A DNA stretch of 64,000 bases from Pedobacter paludis (GCF_003173575.1 NZ_QGNY01000007.1:216108-280107), one strand, 5' to 3'. Counted from the stretch's first letter, positions 28,149 through 37,131 are shown. Numbers and translations: made by a program. The notes: generated from the letters alone by a model not told the origin.

Positions 28149-28193
28149 CAAAGTTAATACCTGAAGCACATGCCGGAAGATGACCCGGATTGG
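28149..28193 (-). promoter_or_regulatory. Candidate promoter of usp 27176 with an operator half-site
   Basis: TAACTTTG at 28156-28149 is a full TAnnTTTG match. The proximal half GTCAT (minus strand, 28184-28180) is intact but the distal arm (CCAAT) is not. The centre-to--7 distance is 30.5 bp, one more than usual. Confidence 0.4.
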
Positions 28194-28323
28194 TCAAAAG
28201 AATGATTTAGAACAGCCGAGGGAATAAAATCCAAATTAAGCTTTACCACCTTGTCCCACTTTCGTATGGAACATATGTGGGAACACGAGAAATTAAAAAA
28301 AGCTGCTGTCCACCTTGTTAGAA

Positions 28324-28337
28324 GTGATTTTGATCAG
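28324..28337 (+). promoter_or_regulatory. Operator GTGAT-N4-ATCAG upstream of usp 28418
   Basis: GTGAT TTTG ATCAG has the same arms as the site at 24672. The best -7 element, TATCTTTA (28382-28389), is 51.5 bp from the centre, two helical turns farther than the standard 29.5. This would be a class I-like position. Confidence 0.55.
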
Positions 28338-28417
28338 TACTTCACTTGATTGTGCTCATTGGACGGGCATTTCTGTTAGGATATCTTTATAAACATGATT
28401 ATAGCCTGTAAAGAGAA

Positions 28418-28756
28418 ATGAATAAACCAACAAAGAGCGAAAACCGGACATCTTCTTTTAAGCATTCGATTACGGGATTTTTTGAAGATACCGGACACAT
28501 CTCGGCTTTTGCCGGCAAGTTCTTTCGCGTAGGCTTCCGTCCGCGTTATGAGCATAAGAAGCTCTGTTTTATCGAGCGGGGAACGCCGGCATCTGTCATT
28601 ATCAGACTTTCCCGCTTCTGGAATGCAGACATGATTGTTTTGGGGACGCATGGCAGAAAAGGGTTTTCCCATTTTTTGATGGGAAGCGTGGCCGAAGAGG
28701 TGATGCGGAATTCCAGCAAACCACTCATCATCATTCCCATATCTGAAAAGCAATGA
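28418..28756 (+). CDS. Universal stress protein-like, C-terminal half domain
   Basis: 112 residues. The C-terminal part IVLGTHGRKGFSHFLMGSVA followed by EVMRNSSKPLIIIP is a clear Usp nucleotide-binding half (G-x2-G-x9-G-S). The N-terminal ~45 residues do not look like the usual VPTDFS strand, so the domain is truncated or has a replaced N-terminus. No alternative upstream frame restores it. Its stop overlaps the start of the GH130 gene (ATGATAG at 28753), which implies translational coupling. Confidence 0.75.
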   Translation: MNKPTKSENRTSSFKHSITGFFEDTGHISAFAGKFFRVGFRPRYEHKKLCFIERGTPASVIIRLSRFWNADMIVLGTHGRKGFSHFLMGSVAEEVMRNSSKPLIIIPISEKQ

Positions 28757-29784
28757 TAGAAATCCGAAAGGAAGGGATTCTGCTCTACCCTACAGATAGG
28801 CCCTTTGAATCCAGGGCGGTACTTAACCCTGCGGTTCTTCAGGAAGGAGAAAACATGGTCATGCTGTACAGGGCCGTTAATGCATCCGGCATCTCAACGA
28901 TTGGCAAATGTATATTTAAGGGCCCGCTCGAAATCATCCAAAGAGATAAAGCACCGCTCCTAATTCCCTTAGGCGAAGAAGAAAGTACCGGAATGGAAGA
29001 TCCCAGGCTGGTAAAAATAGATGGCACATATCTTTTAAGCTATACCGCTTTTGACGGAATGAATGCACTTGGTGCTGTTGCGGTATCTTCAGACCTAAAG
29101 ACTTTTGAGCGTTATGGTGTTATTGTCCCCAAAATTGTCTTTCCGGCCTTCAGAATGCTTGCGGAACAATCTGGGGTATTGAATCCAAAATATGCCCGGT
29201 ATGCTCACGACAAGACCCTGGCCAAGGGCAACAGGCCTCTTCTGGTCTGGGATAAAGACCTGGTTTTCTTTCCAAGAAGGATCAATGGTAAACTATATCT
29301 CATGCACAGGATAAAACCGGACATACAACTCGCCAGTGGGGTCAATCTTTCGGATTTTGACAAGCCTTTTTGGGAAGATAACCTGAAACACTTTCAGACA
29401 CATATCCTGCTACGTCCCAGGTTCGCTCACGAGGTAAGCTATATTGGTGGCGGATGCCCACCGATCGAAACCGGATTGGGATGGCTGGTGATCTATCATG
29501 GCGTATGTGATACACCCGATGGATACCGGTACAGTGCGTGCGCTGCCCTGCTTGAGCTTGACAATCCCGAGCGGGAAATCTCCCGTCTGCCCTATCCGCT
29601 GTTTTATCCTGAAAAGAACTGGGAACGTGATGGTGAGGTTAATGATGTCTGTTTTCCGTCCGGCGCGGCTGTATTTTCGGAAAGGCTCTACATTTATTAC
29701 GGAGCTGCAGACTCCTGCATCGCCTGTGCTTCGGTTGACCTCAAAGGTCTTTGCATGGAGCTCTGGCGTTTCCGTGATCTATAA
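28753..29784 (+). CDS. GH130-family beta-mannoside phosphorylase/glycosidase
   Basis: 343 residues. Motifs: RAVLNPAVLQEGENMVMLYR, STGMEDPRLVKIDGTYLLSY, SGVNLSDFDKPFWEDN and GGGCPPIETGLGWLVIYHG. These are typical of the five-bladed propeller GH130 enzymes, which phosphorolyse or hydrolyse beta-mannosides with an Asp acid (D in the EDPR motif). The first codon overlaps the preceding Usp gene. A carbohydrate phosphorylase saves ATP, which suits an energy-stress island; its substrate is unproven. Confidence 0.88.
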   Translation: MIEIRKEGILLYPTDRPFESRAVLNPAVLQEGENMVMLYRAVNASGISTIGKCIFKGPLEIIQRDKAPLLIPLGEEESTGMEDPRLVKIDGTYLLSYTAFDGMNALGAVAVSSDLKTFERYGVIVPKIVFPAFRMLAEQSGVLNPKYARYAHDKTLAKGNRPLLVWDKDLVFFPRRINGKLYLMHRIKPDIQLASGVNLSDFDKPFWEDNLKHFQTHILLRPRFAHEVSYIGGGCPPIETGLGWLVIYHGVCDTPDGYRYSACAALLELDNPEREISRLPYPLFYPEKNWERDGEVNDVCFPSGAAVFSERLYIYYGAADSCIACASVDLKGLCMELWRFRDL

Positions 29785-29985
29785 AGAATCATGATAATCA
29801 TTCCATTCAACACAAATGCCCGATTATCTTGAAACCTTGCTTTATAAAAAAAAATCTGGACCTATTGAACAATTATATTAATTCAATAGCTGAACCATAA
29901 AAAACCTTCATTCCTTATGCATCCTAGCCTGATCAGCTCGCCTAAAAAGTGTTTGCCTTTAATTGATTAAATTCTCCTGTAAAGT

Positions 29986-30897
29986 TTAATTATGCACTTG
30001 CCTTTCACCTAACCTAGCGGGACCGGGGCTAGTAGCGAAGCTCTGGGGAAAGATAATCAAGGGCACCCGGGTCCTGGAAATCATTCTTAAGGTTTTATCT
30101 CCCCCGAAGAGTTCTTCTATCATACTGTGCTTTTTGTGCACCATTGCCAGCATATCCGCTTCAGCGTTTTTGTCCAAAACCGCTAAGGCCTCCTCAAGGG
30201 TATCTTTTTGTTTGTGCCTGTAAAAAACCTTAGGGTAATCAATTGCCTGGGCTACCTTGTCCAGAAATTTTTTCTCTTTCTGCAGGAACTGTCCTCCCTT
30301 CTCAGCGGATATCCTGTTGTGAAAAATAAGCAGATCTGAATGATAAGCAGACGCGATTTGAGCTAAAAAACCAAGTGCTGTGATATCACTATCCCCAAAG
30401 TCAGTAGCGAAAACAATCTGCTGGATCGGTACAGGGGGAAAGTTCATGGGAACAAGCAGCACGGGCACACTGGTCCATTTGATCAGCTTACGGATCGTAC
30501 TTCCGGGCAAAGTTCCCAAATATCTTTCCTCAGGCTTGATCCCCATGACAATCATACCCATATCCTTCTGGTTGAAAAAGGATTTTATCCCGGCCGCAGG
30601 AACACCAATTGTTGAGAAAACCTCGATTAGCGGCTTAGAGCTATCATTGCACAACTGGTCTGCATCCTGGTTAAGTTTTGCCTCCAGTAAAGACAATCTC
30701 TCCAATGAATCCTTTTCGGCAAGATCATATAAGCTGTCCTGGGAAAACATGGTCCCCTCTGCTACCATTGGTAAGCCAACCGAGTAGATGTGAATTATGG
30801 AAAGATTCATTCCGCATGAGCATGCCATCCGTAGCGCATAATCTGCCGCAGAAGCCGCTGCCCTGGAAAAATCTGTGGCAATCAATATTTTATACAT
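29986..30897 (-). CDS. Universal stress protein, tandem-domain
   Basis: 303 residues, starting MYKILIATDFSRAAASAADY. Domain 1 contains VMGIKPEERYLGTLPGSTIR. Domain 2 (~160-285) ends RVPLIIFPQ with HKKHSMIEELFGGDKTLRM. A ~15-residue tail follows. The gene is divergent from usp 31073, with 175 bp between them that hold one operator for each direction (30952 and 31025). Confidence 0.92.
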   Translation of the reverse strand: MYKILIATDFSRAAASAADYALRMACSCGMNLSIIHIYSVGLPMVAEGTMFSQDSLYDLAEKDSLERLSLLEAKLNQDADQLCNDSSKPLIEVFSTIGVPAAGIKSFFNQKDMGMIVMGIKPEERYLGTLPGSTIRKLIKWTSVPVLLVPMNFPPVPIQQIVFATDFGDSDITALGFLAQIASAYHSDLLIFHNRISAEKGGQFLQKEKKFLDKVAQAIDYPKVFYRHKQKDTLEEALAVLDKNAEADMLAMVHKKHSMIEELFGGDKTLRMISRTRVPLIIFPQSFATSPGPARLGERQVHN

Positions 30898-30951
30898 AAC
30901 AACTATTCTATTTTGAAGTTATAAATCTGATAAAACCAAAATTGGTAGCAG

Positions 30952-30965
30952 GTGAGGGAAATCAG
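30952..30965 (-). promoter_or_regulatory. Operator upstream of usp 29986
   Basis: GTGAG GGAA ATCAG on plus (CTGAT TTCC CTCAC in the direction of the gene), one mismatch from TGAT/ATCA. The centre is 29.5 bp from CAGATTTA (30929-30922), which keeps A..TTT of the -7 element. Leader about 18 nt. Confidence 0.6.
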
Positions 30966-31024
30966 CGGTACCGATGATACTGGAGATAAAGCAACAGAAG
31001 CCATGGGCAGGATTATTATAGGAG

Positions 31025-31038
31025 CTGACCGTTGTCAT
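31025..31038 (+). promoter_or_regulatory. Operator upstream of usp 31073
   Basis: CTGAC CGTT GTCAT, one mismatch at the outer base. 29.5 bp from the centre starts TAGCTTAG (31061-31068), 5 of 6 matches to TAnnTTTG. This places the transcript start at about 31074, at the ATG itself. Confidence 0.65.
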
Positions 31039-31072
31039 CAAAAAAACAAAGTCCTTCCCCTAGCTTAGCCAG

Positions 31073-31963
31073 ATGAAAACAATATTGGTCATGACCGATT
31101 TTTCAAGGGCTGCGAAAAATGCTGCTCAAACCGCTTTAAACATTGCGGAACAATTTGGGGCTGAGCTACTGCTGCTGCACAGCTATCACCTGCCTCAAAT
31201 TATTCTCGCTGAACCTTTAAAAATGGACTATAAGGAAATTGAGGAGAAGGCTGCAGTTTCGCTTGAAAAAGAAAAGGAAAGACTTTTAAAGCTAATGAAA
31301 ACCCGCCAAGGGTATGTCAGAATCCACACGATAAACACCATTGCCCCGATATCTGAGATACTGTACGACATCCAGCAGGGCGAAAAACTAATGCTGGCTG
31401 TGATGGGCAGGCACAAAAGGCATAAAAGTAATTTTCTTTTTGCAAACCATATCCATATTGCCATGCGAAACAGCGATTGTCCGCTGCTTATATTATCATC
31501 CAGTGAATTCCTTCCGGACAGCTGCAGGATAAATTTCGCTTCCGACCTCAATGAGAAGGACATCGCGCTGCTTGAATCCATTGATAAGATCCGCAAAGCG
31601 TTCAAGGCCAGCCTGTCGATCAGTTACGTAATGGAGAGTCCAGGGCTAATTGCTGATTTTAATGAAGAAGGCCGTATAGCATCTTTTCAAGGCGTCTTGC
31701 GGAGAGATAAATTCAGCGATATCCCCTTTCATCTTTTAAAATCTCCTTCGATCGCCCATGAAATCGACCGTATGTTTCCTCCATCTAAAGATAATCTTTT
31801 ACTACTTGTGAACAGGACCCATGGGTTGCTTCATGAGATTTTTCATTCCTCTCACTGCTATGCAATTATTAAAAAGCACCGTGGGGCCATCCTGGTGTTG
31901 CCTGAACATTGGAAACCGGCATGCCGGCCACTTACAGGCGCAGGAGCATCGGAACAGGTTTAA
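31073..31963 (+). CDS. Universal stress protein, tandem-domain (divergent)
   Basis: 296 residues, starting MKTILVMTDFSRAAKNAAQT. In domain 1 the nucleotide loop reads AVMGRHKRHKSNFLFANHIH, lacking the G-x2-G-x9-G-S pattern. Domain 2 is also degenerate, ending HRGAILVLPEHW. The N-terminal half resembles the single-domain protein at 19826. The predicted transcription start coincides with the ATG, so the mRNA may be leaderless, or translation may begin at M7. Confidence 0.88.
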   Translation: MKTILVMTDFSRAAKNAAQTALNIAEQFGAELLLLHSYHLPQIILAEPLKMDYKEIEEKAAVSLEKEKERLLKLMKTRQGYVRIHTINTIAPISEILYDIQQGEKLMLAVMGRHKRHKSNFLFANHIHIAMRNSDCPLLILSSSEFLPDSCRINFASDLNEKDIALLESIDKIRKAFKASLSISYVMESPGLIADFNEEGRIASFQGVLRRDKFSDIPFHLLKSPSIAHEIDRMFPPSKDNLLLLVNRTHGLLHEIFHSSHCYAIIKKHRGAILVLPEHWKPACRPLTGAGASEQV

Positions 31964-32267
31964 ACCTGCTGGCTTGATCCTGCCTTTACGATTTCGAAGC
32001 CGATAAAATCATGGCTTCATCCACCCGAAAAAAAACATAAGTGATGGTGGTAGCCCGCTTAAATCAAATCCCTTTTAAAAACAATATGACAACCATCATT
32101 GACCCGAATGATCCCGGTCATTAATTAGTGTAAAAAAAAGAAACAATTTTAGCTATCAGTAGCTATCTGCATATCATCAGTTGAATAAAAACTGTGTATG
32201 AGCGGACGATTTACACCTCGCAGGAATCCCGGTGACTAATTTTTGTATATTTATGAAGTAGGCTAAT
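31964..32267. other. Intergenic region carrying the regulator-operon promoter
   Basis: 304 bp without a gene. It holds the operator at 32108-32121 and a predicted start near 32157, leaving an unusually long leader (~110 nt) before the kinase start at 32268. No riboswitch-like structure was recognised in the leader. Confidence 0.5.
32108..32121 (+). promoter_or_regulatory. Operator ATGAY-N4-RTCAT upstream of the PAS kinase/REC-CRP operon
   Basis: ATGAT CCCG GTCAT, a full consensus match. 29.5 bp from its centre starts CAATTTTA (32144-32151), keeping A..TTT. This implies feedback control of the regulatory pair by its own site family. Confidence 0.7.
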
Positions 32268-33938
32268 ATGTCTTTCAACCAAAAGATGAACAAAACCACG
32301 GGAATTGGTTTCGACCCCTTATTTGACAATGCCTCCATGGGTATTATTGTTGCCAATGATAGCGGGCATATTGTGATTACCAATCCATTTTTAGAAAAAC
32401 AGTTTGGCTATGGTCCGCAGGAACTTAGCGGAAAGCCGATTGAAGATCTTATTCCGAGCAGGTTTACAGACAGGCACCAGCATCATGTTGAGGGCTATAT
32501 CAAGCAGCCCAGGCCACGGCCTATGGGACTGGGACTCGATCTTTTCGGACTTAGAAAAGATGGAACTGAATTTCCCGTCGAGGTTAGCCTGAGCAGTTAC
32601 CAGACAGATCAGGGAAAATTTGTCATCGGGTTTATAAGTGATATCTCAGCAAGAAAAAAAGCGGAGCTGGAGCTTAAAGTCTTAAACGAACAGCTGGAGG
32701 CCAAGGTCTTAAGCAGGACACGCTCACTGACAAGCACGGTAAAGCAGTTAGCAGAGCTGATCACCGAAACCGAGCTGAAGGATGTGGAGCTCAACAGGGC
32801 AAACACTTTTTTGAGGAGTATTTGGGGCCACGCAGAGGTAATCCTATATGTTACCGATTCAGGCGGAACGATAAAGATGTTCAATCCAGCTGCCGAACGG
32901 GAGCTGGGATATGTTGCCGAAGAAATCATCGATAGGCTTAGTCCCTCCGTCTTTCATTCTGCCCAAACACTTAAGCAAAGTGCGGACGAACTTACAAAAT
33001 CCCTTCAGTTACCTGTTGCTGCCGACTTTGAGGCCCTAAAAATAAAAACTGAGCTGGGATTGGCGAATGAACGGGAAATTGAATACCTGAGAAAAGATGG
33101 GAGCCGTTTTCCTGCCTCCCTTACCATAACTGCGATGCATACAGCAACCGGGGATATTGAGGGCTATCTGGGGATTGCTATGAATATTTCTAAGCGGAAG
33201 AAAGCTGAAGAAGAAATTCTCCAGAGCCTGAAAAAGGAAAGGGAGATGAGTGAGTTCAAGTCCAGGTTTGTCTCAATGGCCTCCCATGAATTCCGGACCC
33301 CTTTGAGTACTATACTCTCTTCTGCCTATCTGATATCAAAATATACCACTGAAAATCAGCAACAAAAGCGGGAAAGCCACGTTAACCGGATAGCCTCCAC
33401 GGTACAGTCTTTGACCGATATATTAAACGACTTTCTATCCCTAGAGAAAATTGAGGAAAACAAGGCAGAACCGCATTACAGTACTTTTGAGCTTGCGGAT
33501 TATATCAAAAACGTGATTACCGAAATTGAAACCCTGAAAAAGAAAGGCCACCTCATCCGGTTTTCTCATCAGGGAGAAACCCGTGTGTATTTAGATCAGG
33601 TCATGCTCAAGCACATCATCATCAATCTTCTTTCCAATGCCATCAAGTTCTCCCCTGAAGACAGCCATATTGATATATGCAGTTTAGTTGACCAAAACCA
33701 GATAACCATTAAAATTAGTGACAAGGGATTGGGAATCCCTGAGCGGGATATGCATCATCTCTTTGAAAGGTTTTTTCGCGGAAGCAATGCCAACAATATC
33801 CCGGGGACGGGCCTGGGACTGCATATTGTCTCAAGATATGTTGATTTAATGGGCGGAAAAATTTCCTGTAAAAGCGAACTGGGATCGGGAACGGAATTTA
33901 CTATAGAATTTGTAAAAACAAAACAGACCGAATTATGA
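32268..33938 (+). CDS. Cytosolic PAS-PAS sensor histidine kinase
   Basis: 556 residues with no membrane helix or signal peptide, so it senses an internal signal. PAS1 (~15-130) contains H70 in TDRHQHHVEGY and LRKDGTEFPVEVSL. A coiled coil (~130-180) is followed by PAS2 (~180-315). The H-box MASHEFRTPLSTIL has H340. The ATPase domain has NLLSNAIKFSPED, DKGLGIP and GTGLGLHIV. The R-H pair in PAS1 aligns roughly with the heme-His region of FixL, but many non-heme PAS domains share it. It overlaps the REC-CRP gene by 4 bp (ATGA), so the two form one translationally coupled two-component system. Confidence 0.93.
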   Translation: MSFNQKMNKTTGIGFDPLFDNASMGIIVANDSGHIVITNPFLEKQFGYGPQELSGKPIEDLIPSRFTDRHQHHVEGYIKQPRPRPMGLGLDLFGLRKDGTEFPVEVSLSSYQTDQGKFVIGFISDISARKKAELELKVLNEQLEAKVLSRTRSLTSTVKQLAELITETELKDVELNRANTFLRSIWGHAEVILYVTDSGGTIKMFNPAAERELGYVAEEIIDRLSPSVFHSAQTLKQSADELTKSLQLPVAADFEALKIKTELGLANEREIEYLRKDGSRFPASLTITAMHTATGDIEGYLGIAMNISKRKKAEEEILQSLKKEREMSEFKSRFVSMASHEFRTPLSTILSSAYLISKYTTENQQQKRESHVNRIASTVQSLTDILNDFLSLEKIEENKAEPHYSTFELADYIKNVITEIETLKKKGHLIRFSHQGETRVYLDQVMLKHIIINLLSNAIKFSPEDSHIDICSLVDQNQITIKISDKGLGIPERDMHHLFERFFRGSNANNIPGTGLGLHIVSRYVDLMGGKISCKSELGSGTEFTIEFVKTKQTEL

Positions 33939-34993
33939 AGAGGATTTTAGTTATCGAGGATAACCAGGACATCAGGGAGAACCTTTCAGAGATCCTTGAG
34001 CTGGCCAACTATGAAGTCGACCAGGCTGAAAACGGAAAGCAGGGTGTAGAAATCGCGCTTCAGCGAAGACCCGACCTGGTACTTTGCGATATCATGATGC
34101 CCATTCTGGATGGCTATGGCGTACTGCTCATGCTTCAAAAAAACCAGGCAACTGCGAACATCCCTTTTATTTTCCTCACAGCAAAGTCTGAACGTATTGA
34201 GGTGAGAAAAGGCATGGAAATGGGCGCGGATGATTATATCATAAAGCCTTTCGACGGAACCGATGTAATCAATGCCATAGACGGGCGGTTGCGCAAGGCA
34301 GCTTACCTAAGGGAAGAGGTTGCCCCGGGGATAAACGGCATGGACAGGCTTATCACGCTTAACGGTGGTAAAGACCATCTTGATCTGCTCAAAGAAAACC
34401 GCAGCCAGAACCAGTACAAGAAAAAACAGATCATTTATACTGAAGGAAACCTTCCTTCCAAGTTATTTTATCTGACCAAAGGAAAGGTCAAGACCTACAA
34501 ACGGAACCAGGATGGAAAAGAGCTCATCATGGGGCTTTACAACCAAGGCGATTTTTTTGGGTATCTGCCTTTGCTTGAAGGGAGGAATTACCGTGAATCT
34601 GCCGAGGCTCTAGAAGATACCGAGCTTGCCGTGATTCCCCGTGCGGAGTTTGAGCAACTGATGGGCAGTAACCCACAGGTGATGAAAAAATTCATTTCTG
34701 TTCTTGCAAAAAATCTGATCGAATGTGAGGAACATCTACTGGCCACTGCATATAACTCCCTGCGCAAAAAGGTTGCAGATACACTGGTCACCCTTTACGA
34801 AAAATACAATCCTCAACAGCAGCAAACCTTCGAAATTGACCTGACAAGGGAGAATCTGGCTGCTATTGCAGGTGTTGCCAAGGAGTCCATGATCAGAATG
34901 CTTGGTGAGTTCAAGGATGAACGGCTCATCAGCATTACCGATAGTGTCATCCATATAGAACAGATCGATAAATTAAGACACATGCACAACTGA
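33935..34993 (+). CDS. Response regulator with CRP/FNR-type output (REC-cNMP_binding-HTH_Crp)
   Basis: 352 residues. Receiver 1-122 with D9, phospho-acceptor D52, T82 and K104. A linker leads to a cyclic-nucleotide-binding-like barrel (~158-265, GNLPSKLFYLTKGKVKTYKR and GDFFGYLPLLEG). The C-terminal HTH (~300-350) reads LTRENLAAIAGVAKESMIRM; E317 and R321 occupy the positions of CRP E181/R185 and FNR E209/R213, which read the TGA of a half-site. The barrel lacks an obvious cAMP-phosphate Arg motif and there is no FNR cysteine cluster, so phosphorylation is the likely switch. It is the natural candidate to bind the ATGAY-N4-RTCAT sites. Confidence 0.93.
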   Translation: MKRILVIEDNQDIRENLSEILELANYEVDQAENGKQGVEIALQRRPDLVLCDIMMPILDGYGVLLMLQKNQATANIPFIFLTAKSERIEVRKGMEMGADDYIIKPFDGTDVINAIDGRLRKAAYLREEVAPGINGMDRLITLNGGKDHLDLLKENRSQNQYKKKQIIYTEGNLPSKLFYLTKGKVKTYKRNQDGKELIMGLYNQGDFFGYLPLLEGRNYRESAEALEDTELAVIPRAEFEQLMGSNPQVMKKFISVLAKNLIECEEHLLATAYNSLRKKVADTLVTLYEKYNPQQQQTFEIDLTRENLAAIAGVAKESMIRMLGEFKDERLISITDSVIHIEQIDKLRHMHN

Positions 34994-35200
34994 TCTTCGG
35001 TCCGGGCAAGATGCCTCAAGGAAGATACTTTAAATATTTCTTTTGCCTATGTGCCAATTATTTACTCGCAGCGAAAAAATATCTTTACAAAACTGCGCAC
35101 CCTGAGCAAACAAATCCCGGGATAAGCAGCTACCGGAAGACCGGAAGCTGCGCTGATTGTTTATTTTGGGTATCTGGATATCAAAGCTACATTATAACTA

Positions 35201-35629
35201 TCATTCAATGGCTATCTGCCTTTTATGCTGAAGCTTTTTCCCACTTGACCTAAGTTCAAGTACCAACAGGCCATCCTTGTAGCTGGCCTTTACCTCTTCC
35301 AGCAGTATATCTCCGGGCAGGTTAAATGTTCTCTTGAAGGAGGACATGGAGAATTCTTTGCGTGTGTATTTATCTTCATCTTCTACCTTTTCCGATTCTT
35401 TTTCCGCGCTGATGATCAACAGGTCATCCTGGGTTTCGATCTTGAAATCCTTTTTATCAAATCCGGGTGCTGCCAGCTCCAAACGGAAACCTGTTTTGGT
35501 ATTGCTGATATTGACTGCTGGAACGCTCATCCCTGCGCCCAAAGCCCCGGTAAACATATGTGGATTCAAGAGTTCATCCATTAAAGATTGAACAACGGGA
35601 TATAGTGTTGATTTTGTTAGTGTTGTCAT
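35201..35629 (-). CDS. Hsp20/alpha-crystallin small heat-shock protein
   Basis: 142 residues. An N-terminal arm is followed by an alpha-crystallin domain (~38-135) with GFRLELAAPGFDKKDFKIET, EFSMSSFKRTFNLP and YKDGLLVLEL. It holds unfolding proteins in an ATP-independent way. It lies 121 bp downstream of the BON-domain gene. No consensus operator is seen directly upstream, only a TTGAT half-site at 35690. It is paralogous to the Hsp20 at 37232. Confidence 0.93.
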   Translation of the reverse strand: MTTLTKSTLYPVVQSLMDELLNPHMFTGALGAGMSVPAVNISNTKTGFRLELAAPGFDKKDFKIETQDDLLIISAEKESEKVEDEDKYTRKEFSMSSFKRTFNLPGDILLEEVKASYKDGLLVLELRSSGKKLQHKRQIAIE

Positions 35630-35750
35630 GACGATGTGTTTTATTTTTTTTTAAAACCTGCCGGCGGATTGCCCGCAGGGATAAAATTGTTGATAGCGGA
35701 AAACTTACCTGTCATCCGCTCTGAATTACCTTGAATAACCGGCATGAATG

Positions 35751-36419
35751 TCAGAAGGCAAATTCCGGCTCCACCACTTTTAAGTGGCTCTCCACGCGCA
35801 TCACCCCGGGAGCGGACCATGCGGCATGTTCTGCCTGTTCTTTTTCGGCAAAGGAGTTTACAGTACCGGTGAGTACCACCTTATCACCCTGAAGGGAAAC
35901 CATAAGGTTTGCCGCATCCAAAATGGCATTTCTGGTAAAGGCAGAAGAAATCTGACGGCTGATCTCCAAGGAGGTAACCCTAGGTTTCAAAGTGATCAGA
36001 TTGATGACTGATTTTACGCCCAGTAAATGTTCAATGGCGGTACGGGCACTGTTTTTCTGAAACTCCCAGTCCACTTGTCCCTCCAGTCGCACCACACCGT
36101 CTTCCACTTTAATCTTGATTTTTTCCTGTTGTACGGCGGTATGCCATTTTAGTGCATTTACCACTGCTGATGCGATCTCAGCATCTGTTTTACGATAAAT
36201 CGGGGCCAAACCGACCTGAATATCTTGGGCTATTGCCTTCACACCGGAAATCCTTTTTGCTGCATGCTCAGCAGCAAGCTTTTTGGAATAGCTATCTACC
36301 TCCCCCGATAATGTAACGATGCCGTCTTTCACGGAAACAGCAATTTCGGCTGCATTTAATAAAGGTTCCCATTTGAGCTCATCGAGAACATCTTTTTGAA
36401 TCTGATTGTCTGTTTTCAT
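35751..36419 (-). CDS. Triple BON-domain protein
   Basis: 222 residues with three BON repeats (~3-70, 78-145, 148-218). Each has the V-x-L-x-G-x-V core: GIVTLSGEVDSYSKKLAAEH, GVVRLEGQVDWEFQKNSART and DKVVLTGTVNSFAEKEQAEH. There is no signal peptide, so it is probably cytoplasmic, unlike OsmY. BON domains bind phospholipid or envelope components, and the family is often osmotic- or stress-induced. It sits between hsp20 and the sigma factor gene on the same strand. Confidence 0.9.
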   Translation of the reverse strand: MKTDNQIQKDVLDELKWEPLLNAAEIAVSVKDGIVTLSGEVDSYSKKLAAEHAAKRISGVKAIAQDIQVGLAPIYRKTDAEIASAVVNALKWHTAVQQEKIKIKVEDGVVRLEGQVDWEFQKNSARTAIEHLLGVKSVINLITLKPRVTSLEISRQISSAFTRNAILDAANLMVSLQGDKVVLTGTVNSFAEKEQAEHAAWSAPGVMRVESHLKVVEPEFAF

Positions 36420-36566
36420 AACTTTTAAAATAAAATGTACTGTTTAATTTGAATAACCAAAGAGAGCTATTATACGCTAAGCCTTCAAGAACCCTGCTCA
36501 GTAAAGCCGATGATATTCATTAGCGGAATGAAAGCAAGGGTAATCAAAACCCATGGGTCTACAAAT

Positions 36567-37085
36567 TCAATGGGCCGTGGGGGAAAATTTCTTTTCAAGG
36601 ATCAGACGTGCGGTTCTGACCCTGGTCTTTACTGTCCCGATGGGCTGGGCAGTTGCCAGGGAAATCTCACGATATTTATAGCCTGCACTGTACATGGTTA
36701 TCGCCTGCCTGAGCGGATAAGGAAAACTGTTGATCACCCGATGGACATCATCGGAGATGAATTTCGAGAAAACGGTGCTTACCGAACAGCTGTTTCTGGA
36801 GGCTATTTCAATGTGCGTATGGTGTTCCATCACTCTGGAAGTTCTTTTAACCCTGTTAATAAAGGTGTTTCTCATGATGGTATACAGCCATTTGCGGATA
36901 TCGGTTTCCATACAGAACTTCTCATAGAAGCGCAATGCCTTGAGCAGGGTATCCTGAACCAGATCCTCGATTTCATCGTTCTCATTGACAAAGTGCCTGG
37001 CCATACTTTTTAAGCCCCTGACTTCTGCCAGCAGCAGTTCTTCAAAGGATTTACGTTCGGTAAAAGAGTCTATCTGCTTTTCCAT
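36567..37085 (-). CDS. ECF-type RNA polymerase sigma factor
   Basis: 172 residues. Region 2 (~15-85) has DLVQDTLLKALRFYEKF and DIRKWLYTIMRNTFINRVKR. Region 4 (~115-165) has YPLRQAITMYSAGYKYREIS and QPIGTVKTRVRTARLIL. No anti-sigma gene is adjacent. It may direct part of the stress response, with its promoter possibly under the operator-like site at 37132. The C-terminal tail is short. Confidence 0.9.
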   Translation of the reverse strand: MEKQIDSFTERKSFEELLLAEVRGLKSMARHFVNENDEIEDLVQDTLLKALRFYEKFCMETDIRKWLYTIMRNTFINRVKRTSRVMEHHTHIEIASRNSCSVSTVFSKFISDDVHRVINSFPYPLRQAITMYSAGYKYREISLATAQPIGTVKTRVRTARLILEKKFSPTAH

Positions 37086-37131
37086 GTTTTACTTTTTAAT
37101 GCCAAAATCCAAAAACCGGTACACTTATACG

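Noticed and set aside
36510..36523. ATGATattcATTAG upstream of the BON gene as an operator
   Set aside because: Right arm mismatched and expected -7 position has no TAnnTTTG similarity.
36510..37013. 167-codon plus-strand frame across the sigma factor
   Set aside because: Antisense shadow; the minus-strand product has clear sigma regions 2 and 4.
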